A stretch of 64,000 nucleotides of DNA from Burkholderia sp. GAS332. GTDB taxonomy: Bacteria; Pseudomonadota; Gammaproteobacteria; Burkholderiales; Burkholderiaceae. The stretch's first letter is position 1. Each line of letters begins with the position of its first letter. The notes beneath the pieces are model-generated. The model ran no database searches, was not told the origin of the DNA, and worked only from the letters and a program-made list of their open reading frames with translations. Location of the stretch: NCBI GenBank assembly GCA_900142905.1, contig FSRV01000002.1, positions 4,526,001 to 4,590,000 of the forward strand, read 5' to 3'. Positions 26,405 to 34,608 of the stretch are shown here, piece after piece. A program made the translations under genes and the position numbers.

Positions 26405-26903
26405 AGTAGGGAAATCGAACGCTTAGGCCAGAAAACGGGTTGGCAATCGCGGTGGCTGCGACATCAGGTTTGCCGATTTTGTCGTGCAAGCTTTCAATGC
26501 CGTCAGGATGCGATTGCCCCGCGAATGGTGTGCTCCGACTTCTTTAACGGAGCAACCCGCCGGAATCCGTCGCTGAATGTTGATTTTTTGTTTTGGCGGC
26601 GTGCGTTGGGTTTGCGCGGCGTCACGCGACCTGTGCGGCAACGGGCTTCAGCCTTTACGACTCGCCTGATCCAGTCGATACTTGGGCGGTTTTTGCATTC
26701 GGGACAGCGTTCGACGGCTATAAGCGCGGTTGTTTGCCTGAAGCAGGCGCGAAGGCTACGAGGTCGACACCCGAATCGAGCCTGGACGATATGCGAAACG
26801 AATTGTTTTTGTCTGCGCGCGCAGCCCGGTGTGCCGCTTCAGACCGTACTTCGGCGCCAGTGGGACCTTAGCGGCGCGATTCCAACCAAGAAAAAGACTA
26901 TTC
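26405..26903. other. Intergenic region upstream of the first DUF1254 gene
   Basis: A 499-base gap between the divergent response regulator and the DUF1254 gene. Open frames cross it, but their translations are Arg/Cys-rich and match nothing. I see no RNA gene, repeat or strong terminator. It should contain both promoters; GAAAAAGACTATTC lies just before ATG 26904. Confidence 0.45.
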
Positions 26904-27950
26904 ATGAAAACTTCACTGATCACCACCTGCGTTACCGGCCTTGTTCTCGCAGCTGTTGGCACCGCTCAAGCGCAAACTGCCGCGGCGCCGTCAGCGGGCG
27001 CGACGGTTCCCGTGACCGTCGACAATTTTGTTCGCGCGGAATCAGACATGTACGTCGTTGCGTTGGCCAAGCAAGGCGGGCTGGGGAAGCTGCTCCATCG
27101 CCGGGAGCCCGCCTCGATCGATCATCAGACCGTCATCCGCCTCAATCGCGACACGCTCTATTCATCGGGTGTCTTCGATCTCGACGCCGGGCCGGTGACG
27201 ATCAAGATGCCTGATGCGGGCAAGCGTTTCATGGCGATGCAGGTCATCAACGAGGATCACTACACGCCGAACGTATTCTACGGCGCGGGTACGCATACCC
27301 TGACGCGAGAGAATGTCGGGACACGTTACGTCGTCGTCGCGATACGAACGCTGGTCGACCCGAATAGCCCGGAGGACATCAAGCAGGTCCACAGCCTGCA
27401 GGACGCGATCACTGTCAGCCAGAAGGCGCCGGGCAAGCTCGACATGCCTAACTGGGATCCAGTGAGTCAGAAGAAGGTTCGCGATGCGCTGCTGGTTCTC
27501 GGTTCCACGATTCCGGATTTCAAGGGCGCGTTCGGTACCAAAGAAGAGGTCAACCCGGTACGACGCCTGGTCGGCGCCGCGGCGGCCTGGGGCGGCAATC
27601 CGGACAAGGACGCCACCTACCTCAACTTCACGCCGGCGAAGAACGACGGCAAGACCGTCTACCGGCTCACGGTCAAGGATGTCCCCGTGGATGCGTTCTG
27701 GTCAGTGAGCGTGTACAACGCACAAGGGTACTTTGAGAAGAACCCGTCCAACGCGTATTCGATCAACGACCTTACCGCGAAGAAGGGTGCCGACGGTTCA
27801 ATTACCGTGCAGTTCGGTGGTTGCGATGCGCAGGTGGCTAATTGCTTGCCCGTTGTCGCCGGCTGGAATTACACCGTGCGACTGTACCGTCCGCGTGCCG
27901 AAATTCTCAGCGGCGCCTGGACTTTCCCGGCGCCGCAGCCCGTTAATTGA
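26904..27950 (+). CDS. Exported DUF1254/DUF1214 protein
   Basis: A 348-residue protein with a signal peptide (MKTSLITTCVTGLVLAAVGTAQAQ, cleavage after AQA). The DUF1254 part (VTVDNFVRAESDMYVVALAKQGG, VIRLNRDTLYSSGVFDLDAGPVTI) is followed by a DUF1214 part (YRLTVKDVPVDAFWSVSVYNAQGYFEKN, NWxx-type ending AGWNYTVRLYRPRAEILSGAWTFP). I start at ATG 26904, at the beginning of the signal peptide. It is the only exported one of three DUF1254 paralogues in 4 kb. The biochemical role of the family is not established. Confidence 0.9.
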   Translation: MKTSLITTCVTGLVLAAVGTAQAQTAAAPSAGATVPVTVDNFVRAESDMYVVALAKQGGLGKLLHRREPASIDHQTVIRLNRDTLYSSGVFDLDAGPVTIKMPDAGKRFMAMQVINEDHYTPNVFYGAGTHTLTRENVGTRYVVVAIRTLVDPNSPEDIKQVHSLQDAITVSQKAPGKLDMPNWDPVSQKKVRDALLVLGSTIPDFKGAFGTKEEVNPVRRLVGAAAAWGGNPDKDATYLNFTPAKNDGKTVYRLTVKDVPVDAFWSVSVYNAQGYFEKNPSNAYSINDLTAKKGADGSITVQFGGCDAQVANCLPVVAGWNYTVRLYRPRAEILSGAWTFPAPQPVN

Positions 27951-27962
27951 CCTAACGACATG

Positions 27963-28010
27963 ACGGCTGTTGCGATCACCTCTCCATCAGATCCGAAACG
28001 CAACAGCCGT
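27963..28010. terminator. Inverted repeat between convergent DUF1254 genes
   Basis: Perfect 12-bp arms ACGGCTGTTGCG (27963-27974) and CGCAACAGCCGT (27999-28010) with a 24-base loop, placed between two convergent stop codons (27950 and 28019). Probably a bidirectional transcription end; there is no clear T-run. Confidence 0.6.
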
Positions 28011-28018
28011 ACTCGCGC

Positions 28019-29380
28019 TCAACTCGCCATGCTGCTCTGATCGGTGCGCGTGCCGGCTTCCTGGAGTTGCACGCGGCGAATCGGCGGATAGTGAAAACGT
28101 TGCTCGAGATGAGCCACGCCCGGTATGTAGATGCGAAGGATGATGTAAAACAGGCCATCCGGCGCAGGCAGCCAGTTGGATTGCGTTGCGGCGTCGGCCG
28201 GCGGCGCTGCCGATAGACGCAACGTCAGGCCGTGCTCGTCGTAGCGCAATTGCGGCGAGCGATCGCCGATCGAGTATCGGTCGATCACGTTATCCACCAG
28301 CATGCACGAGGCTTTGTCGTACATCGTGATCGACCAGAAGGCCTGCGCCTGTGGCAGACCATCAGGCGGGAACGTGAGCTCGTACGCATAGTGCCCGTCG
28401 AGCGGCTGTCCTTCGCTGTCGCAGTCGGCGGAGACGTACATGGCTTCCTCGATACCGAGCGCACCGATATAGTTCCGGCTGACGTGCGCGCGCGTCAGGT
28501 AGTCGTCGCCGAACGACGCGCGGACGGCCACCGGCAGGAACCATCCACCACCCAGCGCCGAGGGTTGGGGCACGCCCAGTTCCTCAATCACCTGGCCCAG
28601 CGCACTGCCGAGATGGGTGAGCGTCGGCGCCTCGAGCGTGGACGCGTCGATGTCCGCACCGATACCGACGGCAGCGAACTGAGCGACGAGCGCGCATTCC
28701 GCGGCAGGCGGAGGATTACGCACGAGGGCCGCGTTGACCGCCGCCGCATAAAGCCGCGGATCACCCACTGCCGTACGTCGCGTTACGCCGACGTCGAAAC
28801 GCCGCTGCGCCGGTTGACCCCCGAGCGTCTTCAACACGAAGCGATCCTGCAGGGCATGCACGGCGGTTAGATCGTCTGTTCCGTCGACCAGGATGCGGCC
28901 GATCATCCAGACATCTCGCGTGGGGCAGGCGATCGGCGTGAGATCGTCATCTGTGGGTAGCGCGACCTTGCCGTGATGCAACAGAAAACGCCGTGCGCCG
29001 TTCCCGGTCGTGCGCGTGCCAATCGATTCGAACGGGTTGGTGTAGAAGTCCAGCAGACCGAGCACGTAGTAGCGGTCCGCCGTGTCGGGCACCTCCAGCA
29101 CAAGCGGTTCGTCGCCTAGGTCCAGCCATGCGCTGAGGTACAGCGTGTCGTTATTGGGCGTCACCACTTCGCGGTTCCGCGGGCTCAGCAACTGGCGTCC
29201 GCGCACCAGTTGATTGATCCAGCCGAGCGTCGAATCCGGACTGTCGCCGGCAAATTGGCCGCTGTCGTCGCGACGCGGGCACATCGCTGCGCGCATGCGC
29301 GTCATTTCGAATAGAGGCAGGGTGTAGAGCACTGCGTTACGGGTGAGTGCGCTGATGTTGTCGCTTGAAGTACAAGACAT
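28019..29380 (-). CDS. DUF1254/DUF1214 protein, second paralogue
   Basis: A 453-residue cytoplasmic-looking member of the DUF1254 family: no signal peptide, N-terminal DUF1254 (NAVLYTLPLFEMTRMRAAM, LSPRNREVVTPNNDTLYLSAWLDLGDEPLVLEVPDTADRYYVLGLLDFYTN) and C-terminal DUF1214 (YELTFPPDGLPQAQAFWSITMYD, SNWLPAPDGLFYIILRIYIPG). ATG 29380 follows GGAG with 8-base spacing. It diverges from the third paralogue (29585) across a 204-base region that holds the 25-bp element shared with the IclR/acyl-CoA synthetase promoters. The function of the family is unknown; the shared element points to a role in the same pathway as the MFS and CoA-ligase genes. Confidence 0.9.
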   Translation of the reverse strand: MSCTSSDNISALTRNAVLYTLPLFEMTRMRAAMCPRRDDSGQFAGDSPDSTLGWINQLVRGRQLLSPRNREVVTPNNDTLYLSAWLDLGDEPLVLEVPDTADRYYVLGLLDFYTNPFESIGTRTTGNGARRFLLHHGKVALPTDDDLTPIACPTRDVWMIGRILVDGTDDLTAVHALQDRFVLKTLGGQPAQRRFDVGVTRRTAVGDPRLYAAAVNAALVRNPPPAAECALVAQFAAVGIGADIDASTLEAPTLTHLGSALGQVIEELGVPQPSALGGGWFLPVAVRASFGDDYLTRAHVSRNYIGALGIEEAMYVSADCDSEGQPLDGHYAYELTFPPDGLPQAQAFWSITMYDKASCMLVDNVIDRYSIGDRSPQLRYDEHGLTLRLSAAPPADAATQSNWLPAPDGLFYIILRIYIPGVAHLEQRFHYPPIRRVQLQEAGTRTDQSSMAS

Positions 29381-29446
29381 GGATGCCGCTCCGGCTATAG
29401 ACGGGAAGGAGTCGGATCAAGCCTACCGGGACGGCCAGATAACGGA

Positions 29447-29471
29447 ACTAGGGTTTCGCTATGTTAAACAC
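29447..29471 (+). promoter_or_regulatory. 25-bp putative operator, copy 1
   Basis: A 25-base sequence with core GTTTCGCTATGTTAAAC, identical base for base at 34564-34588. It lies between the divergent DUF1254 genes (67 bases from the 29380 start and 114 from the 29585 start). The ends GTTT and AAAC form an imperfect dyad. The second copy sits directly before the tandem IclR gene, so this is probably that regulator's binding site. Confidence 0.7.
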
Positions 29472-29584
29472 TTGCGAGGCCTCCGCTGCCTATACTTTGC
29501 GCTCCTAAGGCTTGCAAAGGAATGCGGTATTCCGCCTCCTGTGCGCTCCCGCGCCTGCAAGCAGATCCTCACGGAGTTTCTCGC

Positions 29585-30886
29585 ATGACCATTGGCAATG
29601 CACAGCAGGAATGGGCTTATGTCGCAGGCGTTCAGGCCTTCATATACGGCTATCCGCTCGTCGAGATCGTGCGCACCTGCGCGCTCATGACCGCCGTCGA
29701 CGAGCCGCAGAACAACGGCCGCGCGCCGATCAACCAGTTCTCGCATAGCCAGCGGCCGTGGACACACGAGGACCGTGATGTCGTCACGCCGGCCAATGAC
29801 CTGCTTTACTCGATGGCCTGGCTGAATCTTGCTGACGGCCCCGTCATATTGACGACGCCGGCGCCGACCGGGCGTTACTTCGTGATGGAATTCATCGACG
29901 CGTACAGCGATAACTTTCATAACCTCGGCCCGCGCGTGGTGGGTCCGTCGGCGGCGACCTTCGCCATCGTCGGGCCAGGCTGGTCTGGCTCGCTGCCGCC
30001 CGGTTCGATCGAAATCCGCTGCCCGACGAATCTCGTGTGGGTGCTGGGCCGTGTGCTGATCGACGGTGTCGAAGACATGGAGGCAGCGCGTAGCTTCCAG
30101 GCAGGCTTCACCTTGCGCGCGACGGCGCCGGGCCGCTTGCCGCACGCAGTCGCGGCCTACGAGTCCTGGGCTGAGTCAGGCGAGGCGTTCTTCGCGAACC
30201 TGGCGAGAGCGATGGCCGACGATCCGCCGCCCGCGGTGGATACGGGACTCGTCGCGCAGTTCTCCCGCATCGGCATCGCACCACATCGAAGGTTCGACGC
30301 CGATGCGCTCGGCGACGCGCAGGTGGCGGCCTTGAGAAGGGCGGTCGCGGCCGGTGTCGAGATTGTCGAAGGCCATACCCGTAGCCGTCGCGCGCGCTCG
30401 TGGTCGATCAATTATGCGGGGGGGCGATTGGGCACGGACTATCTGGCGCGCGCCTGTACCGCAATGAAAGGCCTCGGCGCGCTCGCGAGCGAGGAGGCGC
30501 TCTATGCGCTGTGCGACTTCGACGAGCACGGCGAACCACTCAACGGCGAGCATGGCTACGTCTTGCGCTTTCCTGCTGGAGGACTGCCCCCGGTGGATGC
30601 CTTCTGGTCCGTATCGCTCTACGGCAGCGATTTCTGTTTCGTCGACAACCCGATCCGTCGCTACGCGATCGGCGATCGCACGCGTGATCTGCGCTATGGC
30701 CCGGACGGCTCGCTCGAGATCCTGATCCAGCACAGTCAGCCGCAGCAGGGTCTCTCGAACTGGTTGCCGGCACCTGCGGGCCGGTTCTATCTCATCTTGC
30801 GGCTGTACCATCCGCGCGAGGCGATCCTGTCGAAGGACTATACGATTCCGCCGGTCGAGCGGGTCGGCGAGGTGGCGCAGCGATGA
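29585..30886 (+). CDS. DUF1254/DUF1214 protein, third paralogue
   Basis: A 433-residue cytoplasmic DUF1254 family protein, closest in layout to the divergent 28019-29380 gene: AGVQAFIYGYPLVEIVRTCALM, RDVVTPANDLLYSMAWLNLADGPVILTTPAPTGRYFVMEFIDAYSDN, then DUF1214 with GYVLRFPAGGLPPVDAFWSVSLYGSDF and SNWLPAPAGRFYLILRLYHPREAIL. The start is ATG 29585 with GGAG 9 bases upstream; the frame is open to 29522 but without support. Together the two divergent paralogues are likely coregulated through the element at 29447-29471. No catalytic residues are known for the family. Confidence 0.9.
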   Translation: MTIGNAQQEWAYVAGVQAFIYGYPLVEIVRTCALMTAVDEPQNNGRAPINQFSHSQRPWTHEDRDVVTPANDLLYSMAWLNLADGPVILTTPAPTGRYFVMEFIDAYSDNFHNLGPRVVGPSAATFAIVGPGWSGSLPPGSIEIRCPTNLVWVLGRVLIDGVEDMEAARSFQAGFTLRATAPGRLPHAVAAYESWAESGEAFFANLARAMADDPPPAVDTGLVAQFSRIGIAPHRRFDADALGDAQVAALRRAVAAGVEIVEGHTRSRRARSWSINYAGGRLGTDYLARACTAMKGLGALASEEALYALCDFDEHGEPLNGEHGYVLRFPAGGLPPVDAFWSVSLYGSDFCFVDNPIRRYAIGDRTRDLRYGPDGSLEILIQHSQPQQGLSNWLPAPAGRFYLILRLYHPREAILSKDYTIPPVERVGEVAQR

Positions 30887-30891
30887 TCTGA

Positions 30892-30925
30892 AGCGCAGCC
30901 TGTCCGCTGGCGGGCAGGCTGCGCT
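30892..30925. terminator. Terminator hairpin between convergent DUF1254 and MFS genes
   Basis: Perfect 11-bp arms AGCGCAGCCTG (30892-30902) and CAGGCTGCGCT (30915-30925) with a 12-base GC-rich loop, in the 61-base space between two convergent stop codons. Confidence 0.7.
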
Positions 30926-30947
30926 GTCGAGCGGCGCCTTGATACCG

Positions 30948-32282
30948 TTAAGCCACTTCTTCGTGTCCGGATGACGGTGCAGCAAGATCATCGCGACCGT
31001 GATCGGCGCGTGCGTGGTAGTGCTGCAAACGGCGCACCGAGCGTTCGGGATTCAGTAGCCAGATGCCGAGTAAGCCGCATGGAAGCAGAATGCAGCCTAG
31101 CACCGTGAAACCATGCCGGAAGCCTTCGGCGATTCCCTGCGTGTCGCCCACGAAGTGCCCCATCAGCGCCGGCGCGATGAGACCCGCCAGCGTACCCAGC
31201 GAAGCATTGATGGCGAGCGAGGCGGCGCGCTGCCCGGTGGGCGTGACTTCGCCGATGATTAACGGGGCGAAGAAAAAGATCAGCTGGCTCAGCACACTCG
31301 TCGCGCTCAGGCACAGCACCTTGATGCCCGTATCGATCGGAAGCGTGGTGCCGAATAGCGCGAGACCTGCCAGGGCGACCGGCACGCTCGTCATAACGCC
31401 GCGCGATAGCCGCGAACTCACGCCCTTGCCTGCCAGCCACTGGGACAGGAAAGACACGGCGAGCGTGACGGGAATACCTGCGCCGACGATCAGCGAGAAC
31501 AGCCAGCCTGCGTCGGCTGCGGGATAGCCGAGCGCGAGCCGCAGGTAGGCCGGAAACCAGGTGAATCCGACCGACAGCACGGAATAGCCGACGAAGGTCA
31601 GCAGGATGCAACCCGCCAGCGTCGGATCGAGGATAAGCCGCCGGTAGGGGACGTGTCGAGACGCGGGCTGAGCCGTCTTGGAGGCCGCCGCCTCAGCAGT
31701 CTCGTCGACCGTCCCTTCGGCGCCTAGCAACAGCCACAGCACCGTCCACAGACAGCCGGCGACGCCGAGCACGAGGAACGCCCGATGCCAGTCGTAGTGG
31801 ATGATCAGAAAGGTCAGGCACGGGCCGGCCAGCAGCATCCCGGCGTTGGCGCCTTGCAGCACGATCGCGCTGGGTACGCTGCGCTTGCTGTTATCGAACC
31901 ATTTATAGGTCGCGTGAATGGCGAGCGGGTAGGCCGGCCCCTCTCCCGCGCCGAGCAGAATCCGGCAGAGGATCAGCAAGGGAAACGACACCGTGCCGAC
32001 GAGCGGAAACTGCACGAGTGCCCACGTGAGAGCAAGCACCGCCAGCAGCCATTTCGTCTTGATGCGGTTGGCGGCAAAGCCGAACAGCACACCGGACGTC
32101 GAGAACAGCAGAAAGAAGCTGCTGCCGACGAGGCCCAGTTGCTGCGGCGTCAGTCCGAGATCGTGCATCATCGGCACCGCCGCGAGACCGATGACGGCCT
32201 TGTCGGCGAAATTGATCAACATGAACAGGAACATCATGGCGACGACGATCCATGCGCGCCATCGAGTGCTTATGTGGAACAT
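30948..32282 (-). CDS. MFS transporter of the anion:cation symporter type
   Basis: A 444-residue inner-membrane transporter with 12 hydrophobic segments. Helix 1 carries the FADKAVIGLAAVPMM motif, with Asp, of the ACS family (importers of organic acids such as glucarate, tartrate or aromatic acids). The second-to-third helix loop is GFAANRIKTKWLL, and RILLGAGEGPAYPLAIHATYKWF is typical for that family. The gene follows the acyl-CoA synthetase by 67 bases on the same strand, so import and CoA activation of one acid is likely. The substrate is unknown. Confidence 0.9.
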   Translation of the reverse strand: MFHISTRWRAWIVVAMMFLFMLINFADKAVIGLAAVPMMHDLGLTPQQLGLVGSSFFLLFSTSGVLFGFAANRIKTKWLLAVLALTWALVQFPLVGTVSFPLLILCRILLGAGEGPAYPLAIHATYKWFDNSKRSVPSAIVLQGANAGMLLAGPCLTFLIIHYDWHRAFLVLGVAGCLWTVLWLLLGAEGTVDETAEAAASKTAQPASRHVPYRRLILDPTLAGCILLTFVGYSVLSVGFTWFPAYLRLALGYPAADAGWLFSLIVGAGIPVTLAVSFLSQWLAGKGVSSRLSRGVMTSVPVALAGLALFGTTLPIDTGIKVLCLSATSVLSQLIFFFAPLIIGEVTPTGQRAASLAINASLGTLAGLIAPALMGHFVGDTQGIAEGFRHGFTVLGCILLPCGLLGIWLLNPERSVRRLQHYHARADHGRDDLAAPSSGHEEVA

Positions 32283-32349
32283 GTCTTCTCCCCGGATCTG
32301 AGCGTGGCGAACGCGCGGTACCAGAACCGCGAGTCAAGGCGGTGGCCGG

Positions 32350-34500
32350 TTATCGGCTTCCTGAGTGAGGCGTAGGCAGTGGCTGGCGTGTCGCGCCAGC
32401 CCTGCTGACCACGAGCGCATCGACCGCGCACGAAGACTCGCCTTTGGGCCGCGCGATGAACGGATTGATATCGATCGACTCGATGCTGCCGGCGTTGGCC
32501 GCGGCGAAGCGCGACAGCGTGGCGAGAGTCTGCGCTAGCGTGTCGACGTCGACGGGCGCCTGGCCACGCACGCCAGTCAGCACCGGCCACGCGCGAATCT
32601 CGCGAATCATCCGGTGCGCTTCCGCAACATCGAAGGGGGCTTGCCTGAACGTCACGTCCTTGAGGACTTCGACGAGAATGCCGCCTAGTCCGAACATGAC
32701 GACCGGGCCGAACACCGGATCGCGCGTCACGCCGAGAATGCATTCGACGCCGCCCTGGATCATCGGTGCAACGAGCACGCCTTCGATCTGCGCGTCAGGC
32801 ACGGCGCGCGCGGCGCTCTCCGTGATACGCACGAAAGCGGCCCGCACCGCCTGCGAATCGGCAAGCCGCAGCGCAACGCCGCCCACATCCGATTTGTGCG
32901 CGATGTCGGTGGACAGCACTTTCAGCACCACCGGAAAGCCGAGTGCGGCGGCTTCGCTGGCCGCCTCGTCCGCGCTTTTTGCCACCCGGCTCGTGACGAC
33001 CGGGATGCCCGCGTCGGCCAGCAAGCGGAGTGCGTCGGCTTCGTCGAAACGCGGACGGTCGATAGCGACCGGTTCAGGGAGCGCAATCGGCGCCGGTTGC
33101 CGCTCGAAATGCCGGCTAAACGCGTGCAGCGCGGCGATCGCCCGCACGGCGGCGGCGGGTTCCTCGAAGGTCAGACAGCGCTGCGCCTCGAGAAAATCGC
33201 GGTTCTGCTCGTCGAACAGGGAGACAACGGCGATGGTCAACGCCGGATGGGCGGCGCGCACGCGCGCCCACAACTCGGTGACGAGCGGTCTGTGCTCCGG
33301 CGAAATACCGTTGACCGCCTGGAACGACACCATCGCGCCATATTGACCATGCTCCAGCATCGTGTCGATGGCGTCGCCTAGCAGCGCGGGATCGTTGAGT
33401 ATCTGGCCGGTGATGTCGACCGGATTGACTGCGGACGCGAACGGCACGCGCTTGAGAATCGCCTGCCGTCCTGCTTCAGCCAGCGGGGGCACCGAGAGCC
33501 CAAGCCGGTCGGCTTCGTCGACCATCAATACACCGGCGCCCCCGGAGATCGACACGATGCCGAGCGCATCGGAAGCCGGTAACGGCGCGACCGAACACGC
33601 GTAGCCGATGTCGAATAGCTCGTGAATGTCTTGCGCGCGATACACACCGTATTGGCGCAGCACGGCGTCGTAGATGTCGTCGCAACCGGCCAGCGACGCG
33701 GTGTGCGATGCCGCGGCGGCAGCCCCCTGCGCGGTGCGGCCCACCTTGCACATGACGACGGGTTTGCGCTGGGCGCGCGCCAGTTCGAGCGCGGCGCACA
33801 GTTTCTCGCCGTCGCGTGCGCCTTCGAGATAGCACAGGATCACGGAAGTCGCGGGGTCGAGCGCTTGCCACGCGAGCGCGTCGGCGAGCTCGATGTCCGC
33901 TTCATTGCCCGTCGATACGAAATGGCTGATGCCGAGACCGCGGCGCTGCGCCAGCATCAAAGCGAAGATCCCGAACGCGCCGCTTTGACTAATCAGCCCG
34001 ATGTTGCCGCGCAGCGGTGCGGCGATTTTCAGCGCAGGGGTGAACGTGGCGTACACGCCTTGATGATTGTTGACGAAGCCGAGGCAGTTCGGTCCGAGTA
34101 AGCGGATCCCACTTTCCTTGACGAGCGCGCGTAGATCGTTCTGCGCGCGTACACCTTCTGCGCCGGTCTCAGCGAAACCGGATGAAAACATCACCATCGA
34201 ACGCACACTGGCCGCCGCCGCGTCTTCGACAGCGGACATGACACCCGAGGCGGGTACCGCGCAGATGGCCATGTCGATCGGTGCACCGATGTCGCGGAGG
34301 GTCGGATAAGCCTGCAGACCCTGAATGCGTTCCTGCTTCGGGTTGACCGGGTAAATCGCGCCGGGATAACGCTGGTTCAGCAGATAGTCGACCGGCAGGC
34401 CACCTATCTTGGCCGGGTTCGACGAGGCGCCGACCACGGCAATCGATTGGGGATTGAACAGCGGGCCGAGCGCCGCCTGCTGACGGGATGACAAAGGCAT
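32350..34500 (-). CDS. NDP-forming acyl-CoA synthetase (acetate--CoA ligase family)
   Basis: A 716-residue fused alpha-beta acyl-CoA synthetase: CoA-binding Rossmann domain (about residues 7-105, FNPQSIAVVGASSNPAKIG, YPVNPKQERIQGL), two succinyl-CoA-synthetase-like domains (about 140-450, with LLGPNCLGFVN, GLISQSGAFG and the SHTASLAG segment that usually carries the phosphohistidine), and a C-terminal ATP-grasp domain (about 480-700, GFPVVLKVLSTDIAHKSDVGGVAL, SIDINPF). I use ATG 34500 (GGAG 8 bases upstream) instead of GTG 34509. It activates a carboxylic acid to its CoA thioester and heads the operon with the MFS importer. Confidence 0.92.
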   Translation of the reverse strand: MPLSSRQQAALGPLFNPQSIAVVGASSNPAKIGGLPVDYLLNQRYPGAIYPVNPKQERIQGLQAYPTLRDIGAPIDMAICAVPASGVMSAVEDAAAASVRSMVMFSSGFAETGAEGVRAQNDLRALVKESGIRLLGPNCLGFVNNHQGVYATFTPALKIAAPLRGNIGLISQSGAFGIFALMLAQRRGLGISHFVSTGNEADIELADALAWQALDPATSVILCYLEGARDGEKLCAALELARAQRKPVVMCKVGRTAQGAAAAASHTASLAGCDDIYDAVLRQYGVYRAQDIHELFDIGYACSVAPLPASDALGIVSISGGAGVLMVDEADRLGLSVPPLAEAGRQAILKRVPFASAVNPVDITGQILNDPALLGDAIDTMLEHGQYGAMVSFQAVNGISPEHRPLVTELWARVRAAHPALTIAVVSLFDEQNRDFLEAQRCLTFEEPAAAVRAIAALHAFSRHFERQPAPIALPEPVAIDRPRFDEADALRLLADAGIPVVTSRVAKSADEAASEAAALGFPVVLKVLSTDIAHKSDVGGVALRLADSQAVRAAFVRITESAARAVPDAQIEGVLVAPMIQGGVECILGVTRDPVFGPVVMFGLGGILVEVLKDVTFRQAPFDVAEAHRMIREIRAWPVLTGVRGQAPVDVDTLAQTLATLSRFAAANAGSIESIDINPFIARPKGESSCAVDALVVSRAGATRQPLPTPHSGSR

Positions 34501-34563
34501 GGATACCACTCCGCGTAGAACTGTAGGGGTGGGTCGAGCCTAACAATCTGACAGGATGCCGGT

Positions 34564-34588
34564 ACTAGGGTTTCGCTATGTTAAACAC
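34564..34588 (+). promoter_or_regulatory. 25-bp putative operator, copy 2
   Basis: Identical over 25 bases to 29447-29471 (core GTTTCGCTATGTTAAAC). It lies in the 108-base gap between the divergent acyl-CoA synthetase (34500) and IclR-type regulator (34609) genes, 20 bases from the regulator start. TATGTT inside it could serve as a -10 box for the regulator, so binding there would also give autoregulation. Confidence 0.72.
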
Positions 34589-34608
34589 GCATGGAAGCGG
34601 GATAGCGG

